NCBI GenBank assembly: GCA_026002045.1
Contig: BOAV01000040.1
Location: 1-21,156 of the forward strand
Source: Spirochaetia bacterium
GTDB lineage: Bacteria; Spirochaetota; Spirochaetia; Treponematales; Breznakiellaceae
Direction of reading: 5' to 3'
Length of the DNA stretch: 21,156 bases
Shown here in pieces: positions 20,694-21,156 of this stretch; position 1 is the first letter of the stretch, and every line of letters begins with the position of its first letter. The translations under genes were made by a program, and so were the position numbers. Below the pieces are notes generated by a model, which had not been told where the DNA came from, made no database searches, and saw nothing but the letters and a program-made list of their open reading frames with translations.

Positions 20694-20720
20694 ACCTTTT
20701 GGGGAAAAATAGGTTATAGT
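20691..20720 (+). promoter_or_regulatory. Candidate brnT promoter
   Basis: CTGACC (20691-20696) and TATAGT (20715-20720) are 18 bp apart. The hexamer ends 5 nt before ATG 20726 and there is no ribosome site, so the message may be leaderless. The -35 starts in the last codon of the decayed toxin fragment. Confidence 0.4.
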
Positions 20721-20725
20721 TAAAC

Positions 20726-21052
20726 ATGGATGTTACATGGGACCCTGCAAAGAACGAGAAAAACATCCGGGAACGGAGTTTGCCGTTCTCCTTGGGCGGG
20801 GTGGTGCTTGATGACATACAACGCCTTGAGCGGCACGATGCAGAGCATAGCACCCCCAAACAGGACCGTTGGCAAACCATCGGCCTTGCGGGTAAAGTGC
20901 TTTTTGTGGTGTATATGGAGCGCGGGGATGTGCCTCATATTATTTCAGTTCGTTTAGCGGACCCCGAAGAACGGAGGTTATATCATGGCAATAGAGAGAT
21001 ATTCCCGGAAGGCTGGTACAGGGTTAACCCCTCAGGAACTGGCAATGCTTGA
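20726..21052 (+). CDS. brnT: BrnT-family toxin
   Basis: The 108-residue protein matches the BrnT RNase toxins of the RelE fold. An opening WDPAKNEKNIRERSLPF is followed by a VVLDD block, the ERHDAEHS/DRWQTIGLAGKVLFVVYMERGD core, and PHIISVRLADPEERRLYH. The R and H residues of IISVRLADPEER are in the region considered catalytic in BrnT. Usual length is about 90-100 residues. Here 15-20 extra residues come from sequence shared with the following antitoxin gene (68 bp overlap). The pair normally works as toxin plus DNA-binding BrnA, which represses the operon. No Shine-Dalgarno is present. Confidence 0.88.
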   Translation: MDVTWDPAKNEKNIRERSLPFSLGGVVLDDIQRLERHDAEHSTPKQDRWQTIGLAGKVLFVVYMERGDVPHIISVRLADPEERRLYHGNREIFPEGWYRVNPSGTGNA

Positions 21053-21156
21053 GGAAGCGGAGAAACGCCCCCAAGTGTATGATGATGATTGCCCGAAGCT
21101 TACCCCTCAGCAGCTTGCGGAGTTTCACCCGGTGCATTTTGACAGCATGGAGGAAC
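20985..21156 (+). CDS. BrnA-like antitoxin, N-terminal part (cut by right edge)
   Basis: ATG 20985 has GGAGG seven bases upstream (20973-20977) and opens a frame to the window end in a different frame from brnT. The visible 57 residues include LTPQELAMLEEAEKRP, VYDDDCPKLTPQQLAEF and FHPVHFDSMEE. The acidic DDDCPxLTPxQL element is typical of antitoxins following BrnT, which neutralise it. The DNA-binding C-terminal part (ribbon-helix-helix in BrnA) would be outside the window. The strong ribosome site here, against none at brnT, would favour antitoxin synthesis. Confidence 0.78.
   Translation, partial: MAIERYSRKAGTGLTPQELAMLEEAEKRPQVYDDDCPKLTPQQLAEFHPVHFDSMEE

Overview
The window looks like chromosomal DNA from a spirochaete, most likely a Treponema of the higher-GC, termite-gut type. 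This is inference. It rests on a BspA/TpLRR-type leucine-rich-repeat lipoprotein with a relaxed lipobox, a 731-residue DUF4954 protein, a divergent PRPP synthetase, a true TrpR-type repressor, and many toxin-antitoxin and short dispersed inverted repeats. No rRNA, tRNA, CRISPR array, transposase or replication origin was found.

Left part (1-7554). A cytidine deaminase gene runs off the left edge on the minus strand. It shares a divergent promoter region with a three-gene plus-strand operon: a membrane-anchored beta-propeller, a secreted degenerate LytM/M23-like protein, and a zinc-ribbon SAM methyltransferase. Convergent to these is a minus-strand operon for 2-keto-3-deoxygluconate use: eda (KDPG aldolase fused to a VOC domain), kdgK (KDG kinase) and a zinc-dependent medium-chain dehydrogenase. 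Together these can take a hexonate or hexuronate derivative through KDG and KDPG to pyruvate and glyceraldehyde-3-phosphate. A HAD phosphatase (gph-like) and trpR follow on the plus strand.

Middle (7555-10606). This stretch looks accessory and partly AT-rich. It holds an XRE regulator, a zinc-ribbon protein with its own terminator, the LRR lipoprotein and a GIY-YIG nuclease-like protein. Short inverted repeats fill the convergent junctions at both ends.

Right-centre (10607-17715). An aconitase-superfamily hydratase (minus) and the DUF4954 protein (plus) diverge from an intergenic region with three perfect hairpins in about 105 bp. Two of these are related and differ by compensatory base changes. 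An MgtC/SapB membrane protein, a diacylglycerol-kinase-type lipid kinase (minus) and a 74-residue unknown protein follow.

Right end (17719-21156). A minus-strand pair, prs and a HAD phosphatase, overlaps by 4 bp. After it comes a toxin-antitoxin cluster: a RelE-like toxin with a very short antitoxin, a second decayed copy of the same promoter and toxin start, and a BrnT/BrnA pair cut by the window edge. Several genes without a Shine-Dalgarno sequence (trpR, brnT, possibly the DUF4954 gene) have a -10 box 5-8 nt before the ATG, which suggests leaderless transcripts.

No gene-free stretch exceeds 300 bp. The largest gaps are 8009-8296 (a 17-bp palindrome), 6292-6555 (the eda promoter, a hairpin and an AT-rich direct repeat) and 12998-13227 (promoters and the hairpin array).
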